Source: Pisolithus tinctorius (taxonomy: Eukaryota > Basidiomycota > Agaricomycetes > Boletales > Pisolithaceae). Taken from it: a DNA stretch of 64,000 nucleotides. Position numbers and translations under genes: made by a program. This document shows, piece after piece, positions 11,222 through 21,174 of this stretch (its first letter is position 1; each line of letters begins with the position of its first letter). Under the pieces are notes generated by a model. That model was not told where the DNA came from. It searched no databases and worked only from the letters and a program-made list of their open reading frames with translations. The stretch spans positions 310,001 through 374,000 of the forward strand of contig JANFAH010000006.1 of assembly GCA_024663395.1 (NCBI GenBank), given 5' to 3'.

Positions 11222-12310
11222 GTCTTCACTGATTCTGCTGGTGGAGTGAACTCACTTCCATATGTCATAAAGCCTGGCCGAGCCATACGATGTTTTTGAC
11301 AGGCAAACTGTTCTCGGTAGTGCGGGGAGGCGCCCTTACTAATTTGTCTGCATGGGAGACGGCTGCCAGTTCATTGGGCAACGATCCTTTGACAGTAAAA
11401 ATGAAAAGCCTGACCCTGTGCACGTTGATAGAATACTTTATACTCACTAAACCTAAACTTATCTCGATTTGCAAAACTAATACGATCTCCGCATCGCCAT
11501 TTGTAAAATCACCTTGTTTACAAGGTCACTCCAGCCTGAAAATGAGACGCTTTTTTCGACATGCGCGCATCTGCCTGTCAATTGACTCCGCACAGCAAAA
11601 CCCACCGGTCGTGACTGCGCTGCGGTGTGGTAAACAAGGTGCCTGCCGGCGGCGCCGGCCATGTTCTAGTTCTCAGCTCAGTACAAGCCGTGCAGACATG
11701 CAATGCAGAGAACTTCGTGCGGTGAGCTAAGGTGGCACAACAAAGCCTTCGCTACATCATACTTAGGTTGGTTTTCTCTCGGAGGCTGGCTCAGCTATTC
11801 CTGGACGCATCCTAGTCCAGGTCTGAAAGTTGTTTTGTCCCCTGAGTTTTTGCCGGACCGAAAGAGCCGGGCCAACTATCATTGCTCTTATGGGGTGCAG
11901 CTGACTTATTGGGGTTCATTTCACGCCCCTACCTGAATCATGACGAGCGACTTGCAGCAATCTCAGGTCGAAATGGACATGGACAGCAGCACACGCTGTT
12001 TAGTGGTTGATGGCAGTGATGATGGCAGTTCACGCTCGGTCACCTACAACACCTCTCCATAGCGTTGAAGTTCACACTGCCTAATGCCATCTCTAACAAC
12101 AGCTTAGAAAGAGAAAATGGACGATCTGCGCTGCCTACTTCTTGTAGTTGCAACATATGCAAGCACTCCTGTTAGACTACATCTTTCTCTAGCCATATAC
12201 ATAGCCTCCTGTAACATGACGCGGGGTTATCTCTCGTGAAACTACTGTGTTTGTACTTGTAGCGTCCAGGAGCGCCTGAAGGGCTTTTGGTATAGATACA
12301 CACAGCTACT
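11222..12310. other. Intergenic stretch with a small terminal-inverted-repeat structure
   Basis: Short ORFs only. CACCTTGTTTAC at 11510-11521 and its complement GTAAACAAGGTG near 11631-11642 bracket about 133 bp; a related stretch recurs in the same orientation near 13513. No gene supported. Confidence 0.35.
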
Positions 12311-13216
12311 CTATGGGTAACACTTCCTGTTCTTTGCACGGTATGTCGCCATTGTCTTTCCGGTTACCCAACTAGGTTCCCCACTCCCGGCTATAAAAAG
12401 ACAGTAACCCGCGATGTGGGGATGTGACTGACCTTCCTGGACCGGCGTCCAGCCTGACTCTCTCCACATCCAAGCTTGGCGTCCATCGTTATGTGTGTGT
12501 ACAAACAAATCACCATTCTGCAATGCGTGGCTATAACAGTCGGGGGAGGATGGTGGAGTCTCTATGAGATATGAATCCTGGCTGGAGAACCATGAGACAC
12601 AATCATTGCGGCTACGGATCGCCTTCTGGTGCCTGCAAAATGCCCTGGCAGTGCTTGGATATGTAGGTAGTGGTGTGAGTGTCGTGCGCATCGAGTTGGG
12701 CGGTCGGACATGAGGTAGGTGTGTTGCATTGGACGTAGCGGGTACAAAACCGGTCACAAGCGCAAGTGGTGGTAGCTCCATACCAGGCAAAACTCGTGTT
12801 GTGTTTTGGCCGAAGTTTAGACTATCTGCACCGAGTATAGGCTCAATGCCCAAGTAGAAATAATGAATATTCTTGCTTACAGTTTGCCTTGCCGCGTAGT
12901 AGGATAATCCTCAGCAGGGAGTGTTCTGAGGACTGAATCACCCATATGTATTTTGCTGGTATCTGTCCTAGCGGCCCGGTCAATAACTTTGACGAACACT
13001 TGAGTTAGGCTGGGGAGGGACATACAGTGGAACGCCCATCATGACGACAGACATGTTGCACGATAGATTTGTTTCGTGTTCCTCTCCCTTGAGACCACTA
13101 TTTCTCTCTTGTATCAGACGATGGAGTATATGGGAGAGCTTAGAATGCAGACGTAGTTTACCTTTCTCGAGAATCCTGAACGAGGCGTCTGAACATCTGG
13201 TGGCGTACTGGGACAT
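12311..13216 (-). CDS. Relative of orphan gene A
   Basis: Unknown function. The minus-strand 3' exon (about 12850-12311) ends with a pattern matching orphan gene A: SHALQNGDLFV, then AWMWRESGW, a PVQEG turn, and EPSWVTGKTM...YRAKNRK. An upstream ORF starting at 13216 begins MSQ, as gene A does. A middle exon (about 12940-12890, ending before GTAAGC) can be fitted, but the complete splicing is not resolved and total length is uncertain. The two copies lie 8 kb apart in opposite orientation. It may be a functional divergent paralog or a decaying copy. Confidence 0.45.
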
Positions 13217-14000
13217 CCTGCCATGATAAGTCAGTTGGGAGGGTTAAATTTTCCGCTCGACAGACAAGGAATACTCACGTCTCGTTCCAACTCCAAACCA
13301 CGTGGTGGAGGTGAAAAGACTCTGAACATAACTGGATGGGTAGGCTCTATCATCGAGACTGGAATGTCTGTTGTGGAAAAGCTTGGGCACAGTGTGGCCA
13401 GCAGCGAATTTAATGACTCACCTTGCTCTTCGCACGTATGCGTGCAAGACAAAGACGTCTGTCGCTCAAGGGGCCGAAAGTAGTCACGTGGACCACAGGC
13501 TGATCGGTGTCTTCACCTTGTTTACGAGGTCACTGCAACTGGAAATTCGTCCGGTCCTTTTTTCGTCACCCGCCAATTTGCCCTCAGCAGACTCCGATTC
13601 AAGTTCAGTCGGGGAAGTCCAGTACATAGGAGCAAATGGAAAGTCTTTATCTCTGTAGTGGAGGACGTGGTGATTGCGGCTGGGATTGGAGGTCGCAAAT
13701 TTCTTGGACACGTGATAAGAACTTTATTCCTAGGCGCAGGTTTAAAAAACGTTTGCCCTCACGACTTTGGCAGGACCAGTTTGGTAGCCGGTCCCGGAAT
13801 ATCACGTGTAGGGACTCACCCACGTAGTTGACACCACGGCTATGACATGGTGGGGAATATGTGACCTGACAGTGTTGGGGTGTCCCCCGATTTTCGCTCA
13901 ATACCAGCCACGAGTGGTGCGGTGACATAGCAGCACAGAATATGGACACTGGTGTGTGCCACGTGTTATCAGACCTCACTGCAGATGGTGAAGGGAATTG
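13217..14000. other. Fragmentary coding-like sequence, unresolved
   Basis: Minus-strand ORFs carry a DLVNKVK-ending segment (about 13500-13600) that resembles one at about 11510-11590, and an exon-like stretch, EPTHPVMFRVFSPPPRGLELERD, split here as EPTHPVMFRV and FSPPPRGLELERD, at about 13290-13370 followed by a GTGAGT donor. No complete gene could be assembled. Confidence 0.3.
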
Positions 14001-15850
14001 CATGCAGTTTGAGCAAGTTCGGCACGAGTACAGCTTTCAGCGTGTGGCCCACAGCCATGACACCAGACCTAACTTGCCGAACGGAAGCACGCCCCACTGA
14101 AAAGGAGCCACGATGGGCGCCGCTGGAGGGTGTGAGCAGCTATGCTAACAGTCAAAACACCTGTGCAAGGGATCCGCGAGATCACCCAAACGAACCTACT
14201 AGCAAACAGCAAGAAGTTGAGTCGAGCAGCTACACAGAGCGCACAAACGGGCGCGCGGAGCCTAGGGTCACAGCGGCAGACAGTCATGGGACAGGCGCAA
14301 CCAGGGACGCGACCAGAGAGGCCATAAACAGCTACACAAACAACCTAAATGGCCACAGAGATGGGTCAAACAGCTGCACGGATGAATCCAATGAGAACAA
14401 AGTCATCAGCGCACTATTACGAAGGTTGAATCAGCACGAGACGCACCTGAACGTCACCATGATGAAATTGAGGCTGCGCAAGACCATGCCAATCGATTGG
14501 AAGCCCGTACCACCCAGAGAAAAGTCAAAAAGCCTATAGATGAAGATCAGTGCGCTCGACGGCATGATGCAGACATCTGGGATGTACCTGATCCACCAAG
14601 GACTAGCGTCGAACGTCCTATCCTCATTATCAAATAATCTGTGCAGATCTTCGATGCTACGGGTAAACGAAACCCTGTTGATAGTCTAGAAAGACTGTGG
14701 GAGTCTCAAAAGCGTGAGCGACCACGACCTGAGCGAGGTCGCGCAGTAGCGATCCTACGAGAGGCCTATGGTGGTTGGCTTGAACCTAAGGAAGTGTTGA
14801 GAGGCGAGAGAAATTGCAGAGGTGATTTCGAAGGCGCTGAAGATAGTGAGGGTCAGCGACAGGACGGTTGAGCGAGGACAAGACCTACCAAAAATAGCGG
14901 CTAAAGACGGCCGAGAACGAGCGGAGCGGCGACAACAGTCGCAACGCAGCGAGCAGTAGTGATGCTGACTCGCACCGAGTCACGGACGGGCCACCATCTA
15001 CGGCCGGGGAGTCAGCGTGCCTACGGAGGCGCTCACAACATGCCAGACACGAGAGGTCAAGACGCCGCAAGTCGAGTGAGACCGCACGCCGGTGAGAACA
15101 AACAAAACCTACAAGTGTCAGTTCATACCAGGTCACCCGAAAGAGGGAATCGGCACTATGGCCATTAAACAGCACACAGTGGAGTCCAGCGAGGGACAGG
15201 AGGGAAAGAGGCTGCGAATCGAGCGCGATCGCATGACGGTGCCAACACAGAAAACCTACGAAAGTCAGTGCATGCCAGAGAACTCACCAAACGACGCCGG
15301 AGGGCCAGGAGTGTCCAGAGGCACCAGGACATGCCAGGAGGTCAATGAAGACGTCGAGGCGAGCACGACGAAACTGGAGAGAAGGTGCATCAATGCCAAA
15401 ACGCCCGAGGAACGAGCGCGCCTGCTGGACGCGGAATTACGGCCAAGGGAGGCCAGTGACGAGGGGATCTGGGAGAACGAGAGTGGCGAGGACAGCACAA
15501 CGAGCAGCAGTCAGTATAGTGCCCAAGACCAGTTGCTACGTACCTACGTCGTCAATACCACCAACAAGAAGTGAGGAACGCCGCTGCGGGACCTTAGTAC
15601 CGAGATGTCAACGCGGACGTGTCAAATTGGCACCTAGAGGTCAGCAAAGTCAGAACGAGGCAAAACGCGCCCCCAGATCCTACCCAAGTCCTCGCGAAAC
15701 ATTTTGACGCAAACGGAATCACGCAGAATCGATTTCCGGACTCTGTGACATACGGACGGCCAAACGGAATAGATTGGAGCGAGCGAGCGCACCCGCGGGC
15801 CTCGCGCGGTGGCTGGAAGACGCGACAGGACGACGCGCACATTACATAAT
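14000..15850 (+). repeat. Repeat family X, copy 1
   Basis: This stretch shares long similarity with the minus-strand segment at 30526 to about 31900. Shared pieces include GGTCAGCRA..GGGACGGTTGAG-like DNA near 14850-14872, a tandem of roughly 130-nt units around 15000-15300, and a coding-like block with TCQEVNEDVEASTTKLE, ERARLLDAELRPREASDEG at about 15330-15470. Predicted peptides are highly charged. Frames are broken here, so this is a degenerate element of unknown class rather than an intact gene. Confidence 0.5.
15092..15574 (+). pseudogene. Charged coiled-coil-like ORF in repeat X
   Basis: An open frame of 160 codons rich in Glu, Arg and Lys. Its C-terminal half aligns with the end of the 283-codon minus-strand ORF at 30526-31377 through the TCQEV(N)xDVEAST motif and an ARLLDAE/REASDE block. 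No known domain is seen. It is probably part of a mobile-element protein whose remaining exons are degraded in this copy. Confidence 0.35.
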
Positions 15851-16163
15851 CAGGTGACGCGCCCAGTACTTACACAGCTCAGCTCAAGCTCAAGCTGCAC
15901 ACAAAATTCGCATATCTCTGATGAGTCGATGAGCGGTGTATCAACTATGAATTTCTTCGTCAAGAATATGCCTTCGAGGCTGTTGCTTATTAACATGTCA
16001 TGGCATTGTCATTGTGGGATTGGACACAGCCTTTGTGATCCGTACCCTCTGAATTGATGAACGAGCCTATGACGAGGGAGCATAGCCACAGGTGGCTGTG
16101 AGCTTCGGCCGCAGGCGGCTCAAGGGAGGAATGGCCTCGTAACGCCGCACTAGTCTCATATAA

Positions 16164-16331
16164 TCTCACAGCGAATTTTCCACTTTATAGTACCCTGTTA
16201 TATGTAATACAATATGTCAATCTCACACTTAGAAAACAGATTTTTTCAGTATGCCATCACAAACTCTAAGTGTGAGATTGATGTATTGTATTACATATAA
16301 CAGGGTACTATATAATGGAGAACTCGCTGTG
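16164..16331. mobile_element. Small foldback/MITE-like element
   Basis: Two inverted arms of about 65 nt (16167 to about 16231 and about 16268 to 16331) share CACAGCGA..TTCC and a TACCCTGTTATATGTAATAC block, separated by about 36 nt. Outside them lie near-identical 10-bp direct repeats, TCTCATATAA (16154-16163) and TCTCGTATAA (16332-16341). A long target duplication of 9-10 bp would fit a Mutator-like origin. It has no coding capacity. Confidence 0.6.
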
Positions 16332-16897
16332 TCTCGTATAAACTCAATTAAACCAAGTAATTCCGACCGGCGTTTTCCGATATCCCAGTTCTGAGCCAGG
16401 CCCATCGATTGAGATCAGCAACAGCGTTGGCCCCGAATGGTTTTTGATGTTTGGATCAATGGATATCCCAGTGACGTTCAATCCTAAATCTACAGGATTC
16501 ACCATTTCCCTTGCTTCGGACCGGTATACTCGTGCCGGATCGATGTCTCCTACGTATGTTTTCAACCTTCAAGGCTACCTGCTTAGTGCTAAGAGAATGG
16601 CCACATTGCGGTATGGCATTATCACTTGGTCCCTTTGTCCTCAAAAAATGCGACGGGTGTCACATCGGTTCCCCACTTCTTTCTCTTTGTGCTTGGTCTC
16701 CGACGATTGTCCTGGAGGTGCTCTGAGACACTCCTTGCTAGCAGGACGCACTCTGCATCGTCCTAAATCTCATCAAAAGCTACGAGCTAGAGTAGAGTGT
16801 TGTCTCTGCCAGTGTGCCAGTCTCGTAAGTCTTTTAAGCTTCTGTGTAGGGTAGGATGCAAAGTGATACTCACAGCTTGAGTGCATAGTCCAGTGCC

Positions 16898-18469
16898 ATG
16901 GAAGACCTCTACGACACCCCTACGTCTTCGCCAGTAACTTTAAGCGAGGAGTTCCATTGCATGCTTGCGGTTGCCGACGCAGAAGAACTCGACCAGATGC
17001 TCCAGAGGCTTCGTTCTGCGATTGTTTACACTAGTCAGTGGCGCAACAGCTTTGCACTAGCTGTCCGCTTGCCGGGCGATGTGTTATATTTGATATTCGA
17101 GCATGCAACCCCAGATAGGGATACCCACATGCTCAGAACTTTGAGTCAGGTATGCCGCAGGTGGCGATCAATTATTCTGCAGGCTCCGCTTCTTTGGCGC
17201 AAAGCTTTTAACATCGCGGATGGAAGTATATGGTTTTCCGAGGTATTGAGGCGGACTCAGATCGTTCCCCTAGAGGTTTTCTTTGATATCGCAGAGGATT
17301 ACACTGGTTACGCGATTCCCAACCTCACCACCATACTGATCGACGACTTCCGGAGATGTGCGAGCCTCCACATTGAAGGATATGGAGATGACATAGAGGA
17401 AATCCTCAGCTCTAACATTACAACCAATGAAGTGCCGTTCATGCGCTGTTTGTCGATCCACAACATCTCATCTCCTCACGATGGCGAGGTGGAGATCCCA
17501 GATTCCATCCTTTCTATTTTAGCCCCACGACTTATTTCTCTCCACCTCGAAGGCTGCAAATTCAACTGGGATGTCGTTCGCACGAGGCTAGCTCCCCACT
17601 CCCCATTGCTCTCTTCTCTTCGCATTCGCAATTTTCACTTCCAATCACCTGCCACCGTTTGGCAGCTTCTCTCAGTACTAGAATCGCTTCCAAACCTGAA
17701 GGAGTGTCGGTTGCAGAATTCTTTCATCGGCGGGGAGATGGATTGGACCGCATACCTTCGCAAAGTACATCTTCCACACCTCGCCTCTCTGGTTTTTGAA
17801 TCGTCAACTGCAGCTGGGGCAAGGTTGCTGGCAGCACTCGAACTTCCATCGCTTTCCAAGCTAGAGGCAGTTGTTGATGTCGGCCGGCTTGCCACAGACG
17901 TCCACCAGTTCATGGAGGGTGTCCAACTGGCAACCTGCAGAATGGAACGACTTCCATTCCTTTATATCCACTACGCACATGGCCGTCTCGTCTTTCAGTC
18001 AAACCACTATCACCGCTTTCCTAGGTTGCGGGTCACATTTAGGAATTGGGCCCTTCGCAACCCCACTATATCTGACAACCACCTTGTCGACCTTATTAGA
18101 GGCATTGCTGACGTTGCAGCACTGCAGAGAACGCAAGAGTTGAAAGTATCCCTCCCAATTAGCATTGAACAGTATCTCGCACCAGATGCTTGGGCTTACT
18201 TCCTCCGCCGCCTAAAAGAGATCTCGCTCATCTCCTTTGGCACTCATACACCTCTATTCTTAATACGCACGCTATTCCTGGATGCCCGCCACAGCTACGA
18301 CAATATGGAAGTCCAATCCCGACTCTTGCCATCACTGGAGCAAATCTGTCTGCCATCGATCCCTGAGTTGGAGGTCTTGATCCATATTCTAGCCGATGCA
18401 AGGAGCCAGATAGGCACCCCACTTACAATCTCTACCATTTCTCGAAACCGCCCACGCATATCACGATGA
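16898..18469 (+). CDS. F-box protein with LRR-like region
   Basis: F-box proteins are substrate adaptors of SCF ubiquitin ligases. The intronless 523-codon frame has an F-box at about residues 48-95 (LPGDVLYLIFEHATP...LSQVCRRWRSIILQAPLLW) followed by irregular leucine-rich segments (LISLHLEGC, LSSLRIRNFHF, LPNLKECRLQNSF), typical of the large Agaricomycete F-box/LRR-like families. The start at 16898 follows no other in-frame ATG. The frame stops at TGA (18467-18469), but the same frame stays open for another 52 codons to TAG at 18626-18628, ending in an Asp/Glu-rich tail. The TGA may therefore be a recent nonsense change. The ligase target cannot be inferred. Confidence 0.85.
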   Translation: MEDLYDTPTSSPVTLSEEFHCMLAVADAEELDQMLQRLRSAIVYTSQWRNSFALAVRLPGDVLYLIFEHATPDRDTHMLRTLSQVCRRWRSIILQAPLLWRKAFNIADGSIWFSEVLRRTQIVPLEVFFDIAEDYTGYAIPNLTTILIDDFRRCASLHIEGYGDDIEEILSSNITTNEVPFMRCLSIHNISSPHDGEVEIPDSILSILAPRLISLHLEGCKFNWDVVRTRLAPHSPLLSSLRIRNFHFQSPATVWQLLSVLESLPNLKECRLQNSFIGGEMDWTAYLRKVHLPHLASLVFESSTAAGARLLAALELPSLSKLEAVVDVGRLATDVHQFMEGVQLATCRMERLPFLYIHYAHGRLVFQSNHYHRFPRLRVTFRNWALRNPTISDNHLVDLIRGIADVAALQRTQELKVSLPISIEQYLAPDAWAYFLRRLKEISLISFGTHTPLFLIRTLFLDARHSYDNMEVQSRLLPSLEQICLPSIPELEVLIHILADARSQIGTPLTISTISRNRPRISR

Positions 18470-18628
18470 GAAGTGCAGTCCATTGAAGTTGTCCATGAAA
18501 TGATGCTGGAGTGGTTGACTAACCTAGTGGTGCATAGCGCACCAGGAGATTCAATGTGGTTGGTGGATGATGAAAGTGATGAATCTGACGAGTTCGATGA
18601 GCTGTCAGATGAGATAGACAATGAATAG
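18470..18628 (+). pseudogene. In-frame acidic tail beyond the F-box TGA
   Basis: After TGA at 18467-18469 the reading frame continues EVQSIEVVHEMMLEWL and ends DDESDESDEFDELSDEIDNE before TAG. Acidic C-terminal tails are common in this protein group, so it likely belonged to the same protein. The codon expected in place of TGA cannot be proven. Confidence 0.5.
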
Positions 18629-18719
18629 TCAGGTTAAGTTTGATCTCTGTCTATATTTACATTACATTACAATTATTACGGACCACCATCACTAGCACTC
18701 GCGAATATGTGAACAGCCC

Positions 18720-19343
18720 GGTGATGATCATAGTGCACATAGACGCTCACAAATTCGCTAAATCAGCCCGACCTGCACGGTGCTGTGTTCGTAACCAGTA
18801 GTACAATGCATCTTCCCATCCTTGTTATCTAGTCAGCGCACGGAACTGGCCAATTAAAATAAAAATAATAAAAAGAGGACATATCTTAGCCAGTGTAATT
18901 CTACGTCGTCGTCGAGTTGGGCGGGACTGGCGGGTTCGCTTGTTGATGACACGGTGTTGGATGATGGGAAGGGGATCAATTGGGCGACGTCAGCTGTATG
19001 GGAGAAGGGTGAGCGGGGGTGAGCGAGCGTGGGGTGAAAAGGAGGCACTCAGACCATATCACACATACAAGCTCATTTGGGCTACTGTTTGACGGTGAGC
19101 TCGTATTCCCTAAGATACAGGGGGACAAGGGGAGGGAGAGGCTTACGTACTGTCTGTCTCTGTCATGAAAAGCACGGGTTGGCCACTGCCACACACCGAA
19201 TACCATGTCAGTCCAATACCCATCCCAAGCACCTATGCAAAACATCGGGCAACGTGACAGAGCCTACAATTTCCGATGCCACCAAATTCTGTGGTCGAAA
19301 AGACCGCTCTCTCGTGGTAGTTAGCAAAGTTCCGAGCTTACTT
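18720..19343 (-). pseudogene. Second, decayed velvet-domain copy
   Basis: Minus-strand sequence matches the velvet gene at 2.7-3.2 kb: the 5' part (about 19340-19240, GCGGTCTTTTC and TTGCCCGATGTTTTGCATAG), a middle exon ending DDVELHWLR (about 18893), then an intron whose sequence (TTTTTA-rich, ...CCAGTTCCGTGC...ACAAG) is recognisably the same as in the other copy, and DGKMHCTTG after it. The donor has changed from GT to AT and the downstream frame (SVVSSLYH region) is lost. The rest of the domain is not found, so it is a pseudogene. Confidence 0.6.
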
Positions 19344-19554
19344 GATTAACATTGGTGAGAGTTTGGTTACCTGTAGTCATAGATCTGAAGTACACATCAC
19401 CAATTCCCCCTACATTGCATTGCATCACATCATCCTCGCCGCATTGCTAGAAGTTAGACTTAGTACAAGAAATTTATAGGCAACTTAGTATTATTCAATC
19501 CCGTTCCCGTTCCTGCACATATGTAGATGCGGCTCGCGGCCGATTTGACATCGT

Positions 19555-19572
19555 CCGCACCTAGAGGTGCGG
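19555..19572. other. Perfect 18-bp palindrome
   Basis: CCGCACCT-AG-AGGTGCGG, about 120 bp before the second WD40 gene. It could be a protein-binding site or a hairpin; it has no clear partner element. Confidence 0.4.
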
Positions 19573-19694
19573 CTTGTGGCATGATAAAACTCTTGCAAAC
19601 TGACACTTTACATAATTTTCGTTTCTAACATCTGCTCGCATAGCATGGCCTTTCAGATTAACCCCGAAGTAACTTTTCCACTTCCTGCCTCTCA

Positions 19695-21125
19695 ATGCCT
19701 CTTCAATACAAGTTATACCACCGCCTCGAGGAAGAGCATCAAGGTGCCATCACCTCTCTCGCGTTTAGCACGCATGGCACATTCTTAGCTGTCGGCAGTC
19801 TTGATGGAAAGTTGTCATTGTGGTCAACTCTTTCTGGCCAGAGGCTCCATGTTGTCGTCACTGGGAATAATGCTGTATTGTCGGTCATCTGGATGATGCC
19901 ATCAGAGAATCACTTGTTGTGCGGGCTTGCTAATGGCGTGGTCATCTCGATCCATATAGATGACTGTGTTCGTGGTTCACTCCGGCCTATTTTCGGGAAC
20001 TTTTGACCTTGTATAGTAGCAGGTCACGGTAACAGGGTTTGCAGCTCATTGCAGCTCTCCAGTTGAATATCTTGCCACCATGGACTCGGTTGTGGTCACT
20101 GGTGCTCGCTCGGAAGTCTTGCTCTGGGATCACAAAGGACCAGGTAGGGCCTTCCTTTGTTTCCTCGGAACGTCAGACTACCATGATTGCCAGCTAAATG
20201 GTCACGACTTGCCCAAATTCTTCCCCCTCCATCCATTTCAGTGAATCGTGAAGCAGAGGTGATTGTTACGTCTTTAGCCTGGGCACATACGAAGTACTCT
20301 GAGAAAACACTTTTGGTCGCCTACTTGCATCATGGGATACTGTGCGTTCCCATCCTTTCTTGCGTGGGAGACGACTGATTGCTCCTCAGCCTTTGGGATG
20401 CAATGCGAACCAAGATGGTGCATTTTGTCTACATTAAGACCCTCATGTATGCCAGATTCCCTCTCTAGCAATGGCGTCGCTACTGATGGAAAAGTGGCAG
20501 TGGTTCCCTGAGTGTGTCTCGTGATGGAAATATGCTAGTTGTTTCCAATGTTACAAGTGGATTTGACATCTACCACCTCAATGATAGTAGCTTAGATGGC
20601 TCCGTGCTCCAGCCTTGCGATGGACTGCTTGTTCCAGTGACCTTCATACATGCAGGGCAGGCCATCCTTGGCGGCAGCACATGTGGGAAAGTGCAAATCT
20701 GGGACTCCGTGGACAGATCCGTGCTTGGTACACTTGCGCATGATGGTAGGTGTCTCCAGGCAATCTCTCTGACCATTACTGATGCACAATAGCCGAGGAT
20801 GTTGTGCTTTCCATTGCAGTTGAGTACTTTTCCTCACCTTGGCTGGCAGTAGATGACGCTCACACATGGTCCCCAGGCCCACGTCGAAAGCAGGGAAGAT
20901 CGATTTCTTGTCGCTACAGGAATGTGCTCTCTGGGGGGAAGAAGAGGTCGCGTTCAATTATGGCATGCCATCAAGGTCGAAGATGTTGGTGAGTGCGAAT
21001 TTTGCTTAGTCCACTTTCATAGCTTCTCAGCAGTCACCCACCTGAAGACTGCGATATCCATGGTATCAGACAAGAGCAAGGAGTGGTGCAGAGTTTCCGT
21101 GGATTTAGAGGGTTTGAGATTGTGA
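19695..21125 (+). CDS. WD40-repeat protein 2, multi-exon
   Basis: Paralog of the gene at 5886. The first exon (19695 to about 19970) starts MPLQYKLYH and carries a blade with AITSLAFSTHGTFLAVGSLDGKLSLWS. Later exons give VVVTGARSEVLLWDHKG (about 20085-20140), SLAWAHTKYSEKTLLVAYLHHGILLWDAM across an intron near 20342-20388, LGGSTCGKVQIWDSVD near 20670-20715, and SLGGRRGRVQLWHAI near 20925-20970. Introns are short GT-AG. The 3' end is uncertain: a hydrophobic stretch (IIL-SAGAYILGSLFG) can be read near 21130-21170, parallel to the possible C-terminal anchor of paralog 1. It is probably a single gene, function unknown. Confidence 0.7.
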
Positions 21126-21174
21126 CTATCATTCTAGTATCAGCTGGCGCATACATTTTGGGGTCCCTGTTTGG

